This document shows positions 38,821 to 51,641 of a stretch of 64,000 nt of DNA, piece after piece. Within the stretch, counting starts at the first letter, position 1. Each line of letters starts with the position of its first letter. The position numbers and the translations under genes are program-made. Source of the DNA: Excoecaria cochinchinensis (lineage: Eukaryota; Streptophyta; Magnoliopsida; Malpighiales; Euphorbiaceae); contig CANTUQ010000043.1 in NCBI GenBank assembly GCA_947683425.1, positions 9,867,501 through 9,931,500 on the forward strand, read 5' to 3'. The notes under the pieces were generated by a model that saw only the letters and a program-made list of their open reading frames with translations, was not told the DNA's origin and ran no database searches.

Positions 38821-38824
<4 letters not shown>
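36281..38824. other. Intergenic sequence, no gene recognised
   Basis: AT-rich. At 36340-36560 a loose repetition of 'ttcacaaaa...atgt' and 'aggccaaa' phrases suggests a decayed minisatellite. No open frame with a recognisable product; a 72-codon frame at 37288-37506 has no recognisable domain. Confidence 0.6.

Positions 38825-38902
<78 letters not shown>
38825..38902. repeat. (TA)n microsatellite
   Basis: About 39 uninterrupted AT dinucleotides, followed directly by a short GC-rich patch (gcgctctcgggggcgcg). Confidence 0.98.
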
Positions 38903-38906
<4 letters not shown>

Positions 38907-39386
38907 TCTCGGGGGCGCGTGTGAGTGAATTTTCTTTTACTCTTTGAGATCAAGTGAATCAAAATTAAAGCCTAGTGGACAAGTTTTAGAGTTAGTGTCA
39001 GCCTATATAGCTCTCCTTTGCTTAAAGAACCAATGAACCGAAAGACATGAAACGAAGGAAGCTGGAATCCATCTTTTAACTTAGATGACAAAAATACCCT
39101 GACCTTTCAACAATGAGAAAGATTTTCATAATTGTTTGGTTAGCATTTCTACAATGATATACTTAACCATCAAGACTCGCAAAAATAAACACTCAAGTGC
39201 ATCAAAATATATTGCACAACTATAATCAACCTTGTCAACATAATATTAAATATTATACACTGAAAAAATCAGTATTAATCCTGTAAAATTTCAAACTGAA
39301 ATTTTTTCTCACATATTGCTCACCTATTAAGCCAATAGTGTGTTGCTACGTAAACGAACAAATTATTAAAAAGGCCACAACTTTTT
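38903..39386. other. Intergenic sequence upstream of the MITE-like element
   Basis: No gene seen. It ends in AACTTTTT, the left copy of the sequence repeated after the element at 39923. Confidence 0.5.
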
Positions 39387-39922
39387 GGATTAAGGGTAAT
39401 TATTGCCCCTATAGTTTTCCTCCTAGTTAAAAAATACATTTAATGTTTTGTATTGGATCTCTAAAAATACTAAAATAGTCAATTTTTGCACACAAAATAT
39501 TAAAATGTTCCATTTTTACCATTTTCTGGTATAAAATTTCCATTTAGCTAACGAATAAAAGAAGTCCAGTGAAAAATTTACAAATCAATAATTATGTGGA
39601 TCAAAAGAACAAATCAGTAAAATTTTTAATATATGACATGTATCTATTATTTGATTCACGTAAATATTGATTTGTCATTTTTTTCATTTTATACAATTTA
39701 TTCCTTTAATTAATAAAAATTTTTGTCCTAACAAAAATAAAAATCAACTATTTTAATATTTTCGGTGACAAAAACTGATCATTTCGATATTTTCAATGGC
39801 AAAAACTAATTATTTTAATATTTAAAGGATAAAAATTTATCATTTTAATAGTTTTAGAGAGAAACATTGATAGAAAAAATAATAAAGATATTTTTTAGGG
39901 ATTAAAAAATTATCCTTAACCC
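39387..39922. mobile_element. Fold-back MITE-like element upstream of the PIN gene
   Basis: Ends GGATTAAGGGTAATT and, inverted, GGGTTAAGGATAATT. The arms stay partly complementary almost to the centre: near the middle 'acaaatcaataattatgtgg' faces 'cacgtaaatattgatttgt'. Flanks are AACTTTTT and AACTTTTA, a 7-8 bp target duplication. No coding. The size of about 536 bp fits a non-autonomous DNA element, possibly hAT-like by duplication length. It ends about 230 bases before the PIN start codon. Confidence 0.75.
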
Positions 39923-40154
39923 AACTTTTATAACCACTTGTAAAAAGTTATTTTTACTACGTGACATCAGTCAAGGTGAGAGAAATTAAGGTCATTATGG
40001 TGAGAAATGTTTTAAAAGAAGCTTCTGTTAAAACAGGTAATGGTACATCAGCTTTTCATAATATGCCAAAGCAAGAAAAAGAGAGCATTGCAAGAGATTT
40101 GTACACGAAAAAAAAATAGCCGTACAAATCTTCAATCTTGGATCAGTTGTTTCG

Positions 40155-42221
40155 ATGATTTCCTTAGCAGATGTCTATCATGTGATTGCAGCCACAGTTC
40201 CATTATATTTTTCCATGATGTTGGCCTACATCTCTATGAAATGGTGGAGGCTGTTTACACCAGATCAATGCGCAGGCATAAACATGTTCGTAGCAAAATT
40301 TTCGATCCCATTATTATCTTTCCAAGTTATCTCCACCAACAATCCCTACAAAATGAATCTAAAACTCTTATTTGCTGACTTTCTTCAAAAACTATTAGCC
40401 CTATTAGTACTTGTGGCAATCACAAAAGTGAACCCCAGGGGCAGGCTAAATTGGATCATTACTGGACTCTCCCTGTCAACATTGCCAAACACTTTGATCC
40501 TGGGAATACCACTTGTGAAGGCCATGTATGGGAATGAAGCTGAGGCACTCCTTTCGCAGATAGTTGTCTTGCAAAGCTTAGTTTGGTACAATTTGTTGCT
40601 GTTCCTGTTCGAGCTAAACGCTACTTATGCAGCCCCTGTCACCCCATCTTCAGAAGCCACAGGTAAAAATGAATAGAATTTCAATTTCGTCCTGTTCAGT
40701 CAACTTTAACAATAGAAAATAACTAGTGGGACTCTAAAACATTGGAATTATCTATTCATTTCTTTTCTGTTCCTTGCATATATATATATATATATATATA
40801 TATGCTGGATTTGCTTTTTGATTTAAGATGACCATGAGGCACTTCAAGAGGCACAACCAAAAGAGGAAGAAGAGGAATCACGTACTGGAACAACAACAAG
40901 AGTCAAAACAATGGTCATTGTCTTGACAGTGGGAAAGAAACTAATGAGAAATCCCAATTTTCATGCTACTATGGTTGGTCTTATTTGGGCAAGCATACAC
41001 TTCAGGTACATCTGAACAAACAATTAAATGTCATAGAGTTAATTTCATGACATGGACACGGAAAGAAATTTTGTTTTAAAAAATATTTTAACTTTTGAAA
41101 TATTACAATTAAATTTACTTTAATTAGAAAATCATAAAATCATGAATTCAGTACTGATATGAAATATATAAAAAGAATACGTGAAATTGTTTAAAACATG
41201 CCATGTGAATGTTTTTATCGTTGAATTCATGATTTTTGAAAGTGCCATTAGATGTAGTATTTTTATTAGAGAATTTTCTTTTTTTTTTTTTTTTTGGTGC
41301 CAAATCATTATTAGAATATATGGTGAATGATAGTAGCAATATTATCATATTGTTTTAACTGAGCCAGAGAATGTTGTTTATAAATATGTCAATCCCACTA
41401 TATGAAGTATGAAGGGAAAACACTGTTTCAGGTGGAATGTAAAACTGCCGGATATTGTTGATAAATCTATACGGATACTTTCAACAGGGGGGCTTGGCAT
41501 GGCAATGTTTAGCTTAGGTATGTTGGAATTATATATCATCATACTTGGGAAATTTTTTAAATAAAATTCTTAAAGTGGCATTAATTTCTAATATATTATT
41601 GGATTCCAATAGGTCTATTCATGGCATCCCGCCCCAGTATAATAGCATGTGGTATCAAAATGGCAGTAATATCTATGGCAATTAAGTTCATTACAGGGCC
41701 TGCCATAATGGCAATTGCTTCTCTTGCCATTACTATGAGGGGCACAGTGTTTAAAGTTGCAATTGTGCAGGTGCATAAAAATTTGTTTCCATTTCTCTTT
41801 CACTTGCTTGCAAGAGTGCCAATTTTTAACTTAATTTAAGATACTCTCAACCTATACAGTACACGCTAAATCTAAGATTGAAATTAATTCCGAATTCTTG
41901 AAATTTGTGACTGTTAAATTTTGACTCCTAGATTCAAGTGTAAGGTGCATACAGCTTGTATTTTAAACAATGTGTTTTACTGCAGGCAGCTCTACCTCAA
42001 GGGATTGTTCCATTTGTCTTTGCTAAAGAATATAATATTCATCCAGACATATTGAGCACAGGGTAATTTATACTTCCATCCATCACAAACTCCAAATATT
42101 CAATTCCTACTTTAGCCTTACCTAAATCATGAGATGTGTTCAATTTGTACACAGGGTAATTTTTGGCATGTTAATTGCACTCCCAATTGCACTGGCCTAC
42201 TACTCCCTTTTAGCATTGTGA
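40155..42221 (+). CDS. PIN8: PIN8-like auxin efflux carrier (short-loop PIN), six exons
   Basis: Membrane carrier of the PIN family, which moves the auxin indole-3-acetate; PIN8-type short-loop members act mainly at the ER. Exons 40155-40662, 40828-41005, 41432-41517, 41613-41770, 41986-42062 and 42155-42221, all introns GT-AG, joined in frame to 357 aa with a TGA stop, close to Arabidopsis PIN8 in length. The start ATG opens the conserved N-terminus (MISLADVYHVIAATVPLY). About five hydrophobic segments precede a short acidic loop (roughly residues 157-200, EEEEESR) and five follow. Conserved features: GINMFVAKFSIPLLSF, Asp75 and Lys79, LPNTL in the proline crossover, GLGMAMFSLGLFMASR, and ALPQGIVPFVFAKEYN near the end. 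Odd point: the usual NPNTY after the loop reads NPNFH. An AATAAA lies at 42481. PIN5 is a less likely alternative assignment. Confidence 0.93.
40778..40803. repeat. (TA)n microsatellite in intron 1 of the PIN gene
   Basis: Thirteen AT dinucleotides, 24 bases upstream of exon 2; likely length-polymorphic. Confidence 0.97.
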
Positions 42222-44033
42222 AATCCTTTGACAATTATGCAACAGACACCCAGAAATAGCAAAAGCTTAGAGAGGGTAAAAGTGCCCAATTTTCATTCAG
42301 AAAATTCATTCACTTTTTTCCTGTCTGATTTTTCTTTGAAATGTATATTTCATACAACACAAGTTTAATTTTCTTTATTTTTTTTTCTTTTCAAAAAACA
42401 TTAATGTAATTAGAAAGTCTAACCAGCCAATGCTAAAAATGGCTCAGTTAATGGAATTTGTTTTTTTATTGTTTGAATAGAATAAATCTGATGAAATTAT
42501 GAGAAATGTGAATCAAAGCAGGACAGAATGTCCGCCCCTAAATATGTTACTCTATAGTGACAGAATTATCTGTCACTATTGTTAAAAATATTTTTATTCG
42601 AATCAGTAGCAACGGAATATTCTGCCTTCTATATTCATTTTTTAAAAATTTTTATGATTATATATATATATAAGTGGGAATAAAAGAAAAAACTTTTTTT
42701 GACTAAAATAACCTTTATAAAATCTTGAATTATAAATATACCATAATTCACGGAATTTATTATAAATTAATAGCCATATGCATTGTTAACTAATCCCTGG
42801 ACCCAACCAAAACATTTTTTACTTCCCAACCGAATTTATTAGGCAGTGGGACTTGTGTAGAAAAAAACCTAAAGTAGTAATGTTTGATTTATTGTACTTG
42901 ATTTTAAATTAAAATTGAACTTTTAGATTTTGATAATGACGTATTTTTTTGATAAACTTTAACTATTACACATGGATAATTCTATATAAATTGAACTAAT
43001 AATGACACATTTGTTACAAATTTCTTCAATGGTCTTCTCCACATCTCTTTAAAAGTAAAAAATAAAATAAAATAAAAGATACAAATTTCTCCAATTAATT
43101 AATTAATTATATAATTTTAAAGCTTTTTTCTAAAATTATAAAAATAATGTATTAATTCTAAAAGACAATTCAGATACATAATGAAGGGAAATTAATCAAT
43201 GGAGGTAACATAATAAAATATAGTGTTTACCTCTTGTAATGCAAAAATTTTTGTAGATGTGAATACAAGGATCCTTTTTTTTTTTAAATCACTGGTCCAG
43301 TTTTTACCCACGTGCGGAATAACAGCAGCTTTTTCACGGTCTAAATGGTCATTGGAGATTTTGTATGGAATGTTTCACGATACAAGTTCTTGAGCGTCAT
43401 CATTTTGGCGTCATCACGGTGTCGCCAATTAAACGTCATTTCGATGTCGCAAAATATAACATCTAATTATCTATTTATAGAATCCTAAAAGTTAGAGACC
43501 AGTCTCTAGTATAACTCAAACTCTTTGAAGATGGCATTAGATAATTGTTCTTAGATAAAGATACTAAATCTTATTTAATATGGAACTCTATCCATATTTA
43601 AAGTTATGCGCGTGTCCAAACTCTATCATTTTTCACTTGCACATGACGGAACAATTTTCAGTCATAATCTTTAGTTATACAGGCAGATAGACCGTGTGAC
43701 CAGTATACCTCGAGAGCACTAACGCTATATACTAGTTAAGGATATATAGTATCTCGAAAAACATGATCCTCTTTTTAACGTATGCCTAACCCTAGATGGT
43801 TTTCTCACATTCACTATTTTAACTTATGATCTCATAAATAATTTTCGTGTTCATGTACTTATAGAAACTATAATAGGCTAGCCGGTGAACCACGAATTAA
43901 TTGAATGTGATCAAAATGCTATATTCCCCTCTTACTATATGTCATCCATCATGATTCAGTTCGTTTTTCTAACTAGATCCGCCAGGCCCAAATTATTTCA
44001 TGACCTCTAGGAGACTAACTAAGTTAGCCTCTC
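42222..44033. other. PIN 3' flank and intergenic sequence
   Basis: Contains the putative poly(A) signal AATAAA (42481-42486). At about 42556-42582 is an inverted repeat (TAGTGACAGAATTATCTGTCACTA), possibly part of a small decayed element. The rest, including the 'gcgtcatcattttggcgtcatcacgg' region at 43395-43450, is unrecognised. No gene seen. Confidence 0.6.
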
Positions 44034-44926
44034 TGTAACACCCTTATCACTTACATACATTACATACGTTACATTGTTTTAACAATTATCATGATTGCTT
44101 AGTTACTGTCTAATCGATACTTATGGCAATTGCGATAAAAAAAAATTTTGACTTATTCTTTCATTTATCCTTTTAAAACTTCCATGTCACTAACAAGTCT
44201 TATTTAATCCAGTCCAAACATGACATCACGTCATATACTAATGATCTATAACATTCATCATGTCTATAATACACGGTACATAATCAACTCTAAAATGTAA
44301 CATATATACATGCCGATAACAATAACCATAATATCCTTAGCTTCAATCCAAAGGTCCCGTCTGATCTCAAAACTGATAGCATGCCTTCTCCTTAGACGCC
44401 TTACTCAGTACCTACACGCAGTCAAATAAACTACGTACTAAGTATTAAATATGCTCAGTGATGGTTACGAATCTAAAAATTTCCAATTCTAACTTAAGCA
44501 CATACATACATGCACACACTTTAGTCCTCACTTTTAGACTTAACAATTTCACATTACTATTTAGTCCCTCATTTTTCTTCAATTTTCGAATTTACCCTTC
44601 ATTTTACTTTAATCACGATTTTACACTATTTTTCTATTTTTCACTTTTAACTTATTATCTTACTTGTAAAATATCCATTTTGGCCATTTAAACTTACTTT
44701 TTGATTCATTACTCTTTTAGTCCTTAGTTTAACATTTTTTTTTTACTTGTCTTGTCATCTAACTTCTATTCTTTTCATTTATGCTTTAACCCCATTTACT
44801 TAGCAAATAACCATTTTACTCTTTTAACTTTTCACTTACCCTTTATCATTTCCAGCTTTAAGTATGTCGTCTACATATAATGTCAAAATGACAAATTTAC
44901 TTTCAGTGTTTTTACTATAAATATAA
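44034..44926. mobile_element. LTR fragment Z (B/C/D family)
   Basis: Starts TGTAACACCC and follows the same order as the start of solo LTR C: 'gatgctta', 'ttaatccag', 'tctataacatt', 'ctacacgcagtcaaataaac', 'taaatatgctcagtg'. It is cut at 44926 by the LTR that begins TGTAAGGACCC. The rest is not seen in the window. Confidence 0.75.
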
Positions 44927-45053
44927 TGTAAGGACCCAAAACTTACCCTAGTCGTATTAAGGTGTGATTAGGGTTGGATAGTAATCATATATGCTTGATT
45001 TAGTGATGGTTGTGTCAAAAGAATTTAACCGTGATTAATCAAAAGACTCAACA
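44927..45053 (+). mobile_element. LTR fragment Y, first part
   Basis: Starts TGTAAGGACCCAAAACTTACC, resembling the LTR start of element A (TGTAAGGCCC...ACCCTAGTC). Interrupted after 127 bases by solo LTR C at a CAACA target site; resumes at 49913. Confidence 0.7.
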
Positions 45054-48000
45054 TGTAACGCCCCATACCCGCAATTGGTACGAATATCGGGTGTCACGAC
45101 ACTATTATTTAATCGACTGATCGATGCTTATGACAAATGAGGTAATTTTTTTCCCTTAACTTATAAACTTATCAAATCATTTAATCCAGTTCAGACATTA
45201 CATGTAACTTATCATGTCATTCATCAATATCTATAACATTTACATGTCCATATTAAATGATACATAATCAATGTTAAACCATTCCACATAAACATGCCAC
45301 TACTACTAATACTATTCATTTGATTAAAATTGGGCAGCATAACGTCTATAACATTAACTACCAAAAACCTGCAATTCAATAAAAACACAGCCCAACTCAG
45401 GGGCACAATAATCATAATTCAATACTCATTCAAATCTTAATTCCTATAAACTAATCCAATACATATAAACCAATACAATAACATTTAACTAATTCATTAA
45501 CTTATAACAATCACATACATTCCAAAAACAATAACAAAATATTCTTAACTTCAATCGACCGATCTGGTCCGATCTCAAAGCTGATGGGTCACCTGCTCCA
45601 CAGACGTTCCACTTGGTACTTACACGCAGTCAAATAAACTACGTGCTGAGCATTAAATATGCTCAGTGGTGATTACGAATCTAATAATTTTCCATGTTAA
45701 CTTATGCCTACACACATGCATCAAAAAAATACACTATATTTAACAAATTCCTTATTATCATTTAAATCACTTACTGCAATTCCACTTAAAGTCATCTTAC
45801 ACTATGATCCCTTATTTGCCATTCTTATTGGCAAATTACCCTTTAATCCCTACTGGTTCAATACTTATCAATTATCTCTATCCTTTAACTAAATCACTAT
45901 TTTCCACTCCAATTGCATTTACTTACAAATATTACTCTTATGTATTTAATGGCATCTAAATTGCCATGTTACCGTCTAGTCCTCAATTTTTTCATTTCAG
46001 TTCTTATTAACTTTATCACTTCACTTATTTACTCACATATCACTATATTTTTTCATTCTCACACTAACACTATTCTTTGTACGCTTTTCTTCATTTGACG
46101 TGTAAATTTACGTTTTAGTCTCCGAACTTTTACTTTCATGTACATTTTACATATTAATTCATTTTAATCTTTTACTTTGCATTTAACTCTTTTATCACTC
46201 ATTTTATCGTTCTTATTCATTTCACTTATCAATTCATATACAATTTTAGGGCAAATTTACATTTTTACCCTTCTTTTGACGTTATTTACGGAAATGTCAT
46301 TAGTTCGCTTCTTTTTTTTTAAAAATCATTATTTAACTTTCAAATTACTTACTAGTCCTTGTTTTGGCATTTTAGTGGCAAATTACATTTTAGTCCCTGA
46401 ACTTTGGATTTTTTCACGAGACTGTCATATTAATTTCACTTTTCACTTACATGTTACTTATTAGTATACTTTTACACTTAATTACTATTTTGCCCCTACT
46501 TTTGGCAAAATTACAATTTGGTCCTTCATTTAACATTTACTTGTAATTTTGTCATTTATTCACTATGTTTCCACCTTTATTCATCTCTTAGCTTATAATT
46601 TGCCAATTAGTCTCACGACTAATTGTTTTTGCGGTAAATTATGTTTTGGTTCTTAAACTTTTATTTTTTTCCATATGAGTCCTATTTCATTTAAATTTTC
46701 ATGTTCACTATACCTTTTGCATTTTTAGGTCATTGTCATCACTATGACCCGTTTGGCTTATGATTTGGATAAATTACGTTTTTATCCCAAACTTTTTACT
46801 TTCTTTCACTTAAGTCCTTTTCCATATAACTTCTTATTTTCATGCTACTTTTCACATTTTCATGTCATTTTACTTTTGACAGAATCATATCATTTTACGA
46901 TTCTGCTTATTACACTTAGGCTTTTTATACATTATGCTCTTATTCATTACACTCCTCACGTATTAGGTCATGTTACAACATGGCTTGTTACATGTTACAC
47001 TTTGGCATGTTACGCTTTTACATATTATGCTTTTACATATTAAGCTTTTTCGTATTAGGCATATTACATAGTAAGCTTTTACATATTACTTTATGGCAAA
47101 TTACAATTGATCATTTTACTTTTTACATTTTCAAATCATTTTACAATCATATCACTTTTATGCCCCTAGTACAATCCCGGCAGAAAATCTGCAAACTGGA
47201 TATACGGGACGTGGGCCCCAAAGTCCCACTGCAATCCACTAGGGAACGATCCCGAAGAATCACTCCATCATGTAACATATGACGTATGACGTATGACGTA
47301 TAACAAAGGGCTATGAGAGACCATCGCGAATCTGTCATAGCAAAGCAAGTCGCCATTACTTGCACCGCGGTATCAATGGTGTCCCTATGGCTAGCCAAAC
47401 ATATCCTGAACTAAATTAATCCGTCAGACTACTACTAAGGGCAAATCTTTCACATTTATCAAAGTTCACCTTTTCAAATAGACTTTCAAATCCACTTTCG
47501 CACTTTTAATACTTTCATATTATATATGACATGTGACGTATAATATATGATTTAACAGTACATTTTCATACTTTAACATTTTCATTTTCATTTCAGTCAC
47601 TTCATTTTCATTTCTTTCACTACATTATTGTTTCAATATCCTAATCGATCACTATTCTGATCAATTAGGCACAATTCTTGTCATATACTTATTTCCATAC
47701 AATAAGTATACGAAAGCCATTCAATAGTTATAAATTCAATTCATATCATTTCACTTTCAATTATTTCACTGCATTTCATTATTTTCACATTGAGCATAAT
47801 GGAATATCATACCCAAAAATATTCATATAATTTCCATAAATTCCAAATAAATTTATGGACACTTCTTTTCATATCTAATTTCATTTTAGGCCATTAATCT
47901 TTGATCAAATTACACCTTAGTATACACTAAGGGTTCATTCGGCCAAGGAAGGCACTTTACCTTACAATTACTTTTAATTCCATTTTAGCGTTTCAATTAT

Positions 48001-49912
48001 CATATTAAGAACTCTCAATCCTTTTTCTAAGCTTATACTCAATTAAGTCTACATTTAACATAAATTTCACTTAAATCAATAATTTCCTTTTCATGCATTT
48101 CTTTTCATTTAACCCTCCATTTCACTTCTAATTCATTCATTTATTCATTTTACATTTTATATAACATGTATACCACATAATATATCATATTCTTTCACTT
48201 AAGCCATTCGGCCCACATAGGATTTTTCACTAATATTTTAGTTTTCATCCCTTTACCACTCAATTCACTAAATTCAACCTCAATTCACATGTATATACAA
48301 TTTAATTTGATTTAAACACTAGGTATACCTCAAATATACCTAAATATACCATTATGTCACATTATGTCTAACACTTGCACTTAGTTTTATTTCATTCTAA
48401 TCACTCCAATTGGCTTAGTTACCCTCCCTAAGCTCAATTAACACCTTAATTTCAATTGTACATGCAAATCACATATAATCACTATAAAACATAATAGAAA
48501 ACCCTAATTTTTCAAAAGAGAATTCATGGATTAGGTAAATCACAAACCTCAATCCCATGCTATACTCTCCTCAAGCTTCCTTATTCTTAGTTTTACACTT
48601 GGAAAACTCTTTTTCCCCCCAAATTCTCCTCCATGGCCGAATGCACAAGGAAACAAAACATCTATCAATCCTCTTCTTTTATGCAATAAACTTCATAAAC
48701 ACTCTTAATATATCATAATCTCTCAATTAAAACTATTAAATCAAATTAAATCAACTTATTTCTCTTACCTCCAATTTGAAGACATACCCTTGAATCCTTG
48801 ATTTTCTTATATTTTAATCCACCAAATGACACTAGAGGCTGCTATGATCACAAGGAGATGCTGAATTAATTTTTGAATGCTTGAATTTTGAAGGAAATCA
48901 AGCATAACATGAAGAAAAATGAGAGAAAAGAGAGAGGAAGTGACTTCGGCCACCAAAGAAAGGAGAAAGCTGGAGGAGATAAGGGAGAGACACCTGCCCA
49001 ACTACCAATTTAATGCTATTCATAGTGGCATTAAATTGGTTCAACCAATGGTCCAACCACATAAACCTATTTAGTCATTTAAGCCCAAAATGCACTTTTA
49101 TATGGTTTTCTCACTTCCTAACTTCAAATCACTTCAAATTTGATTTCATAATTCATATCATACCAAAAATAGGATGTACACAAAATTTCACTTCAATCAG
49201 AGTTCATTTTCGGTCCGGTTCAATCAAATCGGTCAAGATCAATAATTATCAATGTTCTTAAAAAATTTCCATTTTACTACCAAAAATTCTACATATATTT
49301 TAGAGCCTATCCGAAAATTCCTGCAATTTTTGGACATTATTTGCTATTTTTAAAGTCTCGGTCAAACCTCCGGTCAACCGAGTACTATTCAAATCGAAAT
49401 CATATCTTTTTCCTTACTTTCTAAGATCAATTCCTCATAAAAATGACTCCATAATTCTTAACTCATATTCATTTGAATCCAATAATATTTTGGGGTCAAT
49501 CGGAAATCATTTCTCGGTCTGGTAATTATGTACCAGTCCGATAACCTAATTTTCCAGTGTCGCCAAAATTAAATTTTTCATTACCATATGATTCTAATCA
49601 TCAATACGAGTACATCCATATTCTCAGATTATTTTTTTGAGGTCCGTAGCACTCTCTACGGTCCGGTCAAACTCTCAGTCAACCTAGTTACTATTTATAT
49701 TGGAACTGCTACTTTTTCTTATTTCTGACTTTTGAGACCTTATTTGACATCGATTTCACTCCAAATTTTAATCTCGAACTCATTGTAACTTATATTTTCC
49801 AATAATCAAATAAAATATATTTTTCGACTCCGGGAGATACTATTCATCCCGTTGTCACTATTCACTATCGGGAAATACTATTTCCGGCTAGCCCGGTATT
49901 GGGGCCATTACA
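45054..49912. mobile_element. Element C: solo LTR (4.86 kb)
   Basis: TGTAACGCCCC...GGGGCCATTACA with flanking 5-mers CAACA (45049-45053) and CAGCA (49913-49917), one mismatch. No primer site, purine tract or coding. It is the uninterrupted reference for the B/Z/D family: 'gggacgtgggcc' at about 47207, 'cctatggctagcc' at 47383, a palindrome at 47345-47363, a single copy of the stretch that is tandemly repeated in B, and CCGGT-rich words at 49200-49700. Confidence 0.85.
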
Positions 49913-51641
49913 CAGCAAGTATCCGCAATATGATAATATATTTAAAATGTGATCAAAGTGAATTAACGAAGTTATTATAAGGATTGAATTATAAGTTTAA
50001 TTTAAATTAGAGGTTAATGTATGAATATATAGTAAAGGAATGATTGGTTATGTAATTTGAAAAGTTGACCAATCATATTACAGCACATTTCTAATTTAGA
50101 AATTTGAAAGTAAGGGGTATTTAAGCATGGTGTCGGTTGGAAATAGGGGGAGAAATTCCAGAAATCTCATTTCCATCTCCACGCCAACGCTTCTTCACCA
50201 AAAGGTCTATGTAATAGTTCTTGAAGAGAGTACAGTTTACAACATTTTGTGTGAAATGAAACGTAGGAAATGAACTTATTTACTTTACTTTCATCTCCTT
50301 CTCATTTTGTGAATAGGTGATGCTGGAAAATTGAATGATGAAATATAGTATTAATATGAATTTTTGGTGTTGAAAGAAGGAGGAACTTGCAATAAGAAAG
50401 GGAAGGAGAAAGAGGTTAGCAAGTGAAGAGGAAGTAAAGTGCACATATAGGTTTGGCAACTTTTCATTCCTCATGAGTGTATGTGAGATATGTAAAAGTA
50501 TGTTATACATCTAAATGAGTGTAAAATGGACTTAAAATGGGATAATTGAAATGATGGAGTATGATATAGAATGAAAGGAACATAAGATGGTTGATAACTG
50601 AATCTCGATCAATAGAGTTACTAGAACTAGTTTCTATAAATAGAATATATCTCAGTGTATAGAACTCCAAATGGAGTGATTCCAATTGGAGAATGTTCTT
50701 AAGATATAGGTATACATATGTTAAGAACGAACCATGACTTAATTATGGCTCTAAGGTTAATATAATTAGAGATGAAGGTTGAAAATAAAATTTTGTTGCT
50801 TAAAGGACCTATTACTATTCTATAGAGTATAACTCAGTAAATACAAGCCTAAATGATGTGATTTTTATGTCAACACAAACATAAGATATAGATGAACATA
50901 TGTTAAAAGGGATTTTGATCTAAAAATGTTGTTTAATAGGTGAAAAAATTGGGCAAAGAGATCCATGAGGACTGGTCTATTGAACTCTATTTTAATATGC
51001 AGTTCAACAGGGCTTCACGGCAATTAGACATTTTGGCCCGCCATGAAAATGGCTACTGGACTGTTAAAATTGCATGCGTTTCATTTTTCATGGCGGTCAG
51101 GAATATGTGCCCGCTGTGTAACCAAGTTTTCTCATCGTGTAATACTTCTGCCACCGTGTAAATAGGTTCTGCCTTGGTAGAACCAGAATGTAGCTATTTT
51201 ACACAGCGGTCAGGGAATCCTGCCAACCGTGTAACTTTTAATTTTTAGTTTTTAAACATGAGTTTTTCTCACCATTTTGGATTCAAACCCCACCAAAAGT
51301 TCCTATAACTTAACCAACACATGTTTAAGTATATGAAATACCTATTAGCATATAAATAAATGAAAATAGTAATTTGAACATAAGATATTAAAACAAAAAT
51401 TGTATATGCATGTAGATGTTATAGCATTATTAATGATAAAAAATGATAGGATATAAACAAATGGCTATGTGATATGTATTTATAGTTATAAATGAATAGA
51501 CTATAGTATGATGTGCATATGTATATGGTAAATTATTGATTACCCATGTGAAGGATTATGAAGTATATGTACATGAATACATGTAAAGTTCATATGTAAA
51601 AGTTATAAGAATAAGGATTTATAGTTTGTTGAAAGTGCATG
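49913..51641 (+). mobile_element. LTR fragment Y, second part
   Basis: Continues Y after solo LTR C and is cut at 51641 by element D. No coding recognised. At 51000-51240 the AT-rich background gives way to repeated GTGTAA/TTACAC half-palindromes with GC-rich cores ('cccgctgtgtaa', 'ttacacagcggtcaggg', 'aaccgtgtaa'). Without C this is roughly 1.2-1.4 kb from the LTR start, a position comparable to the palindrome groups in the LTRs of A and E. Confidence 0.6.

Noticed and set aside
43395..43450. Repeated 'gcgtcat' words suggesting a regulatory site
   Set aside because: Only a few loose copies, no symmetry or known context.
50940..51161. 73-codon open frame with two CxxC-like cysteines
   Set aside because: Lies in LTR Y over the palindrome region; no family resemblance.
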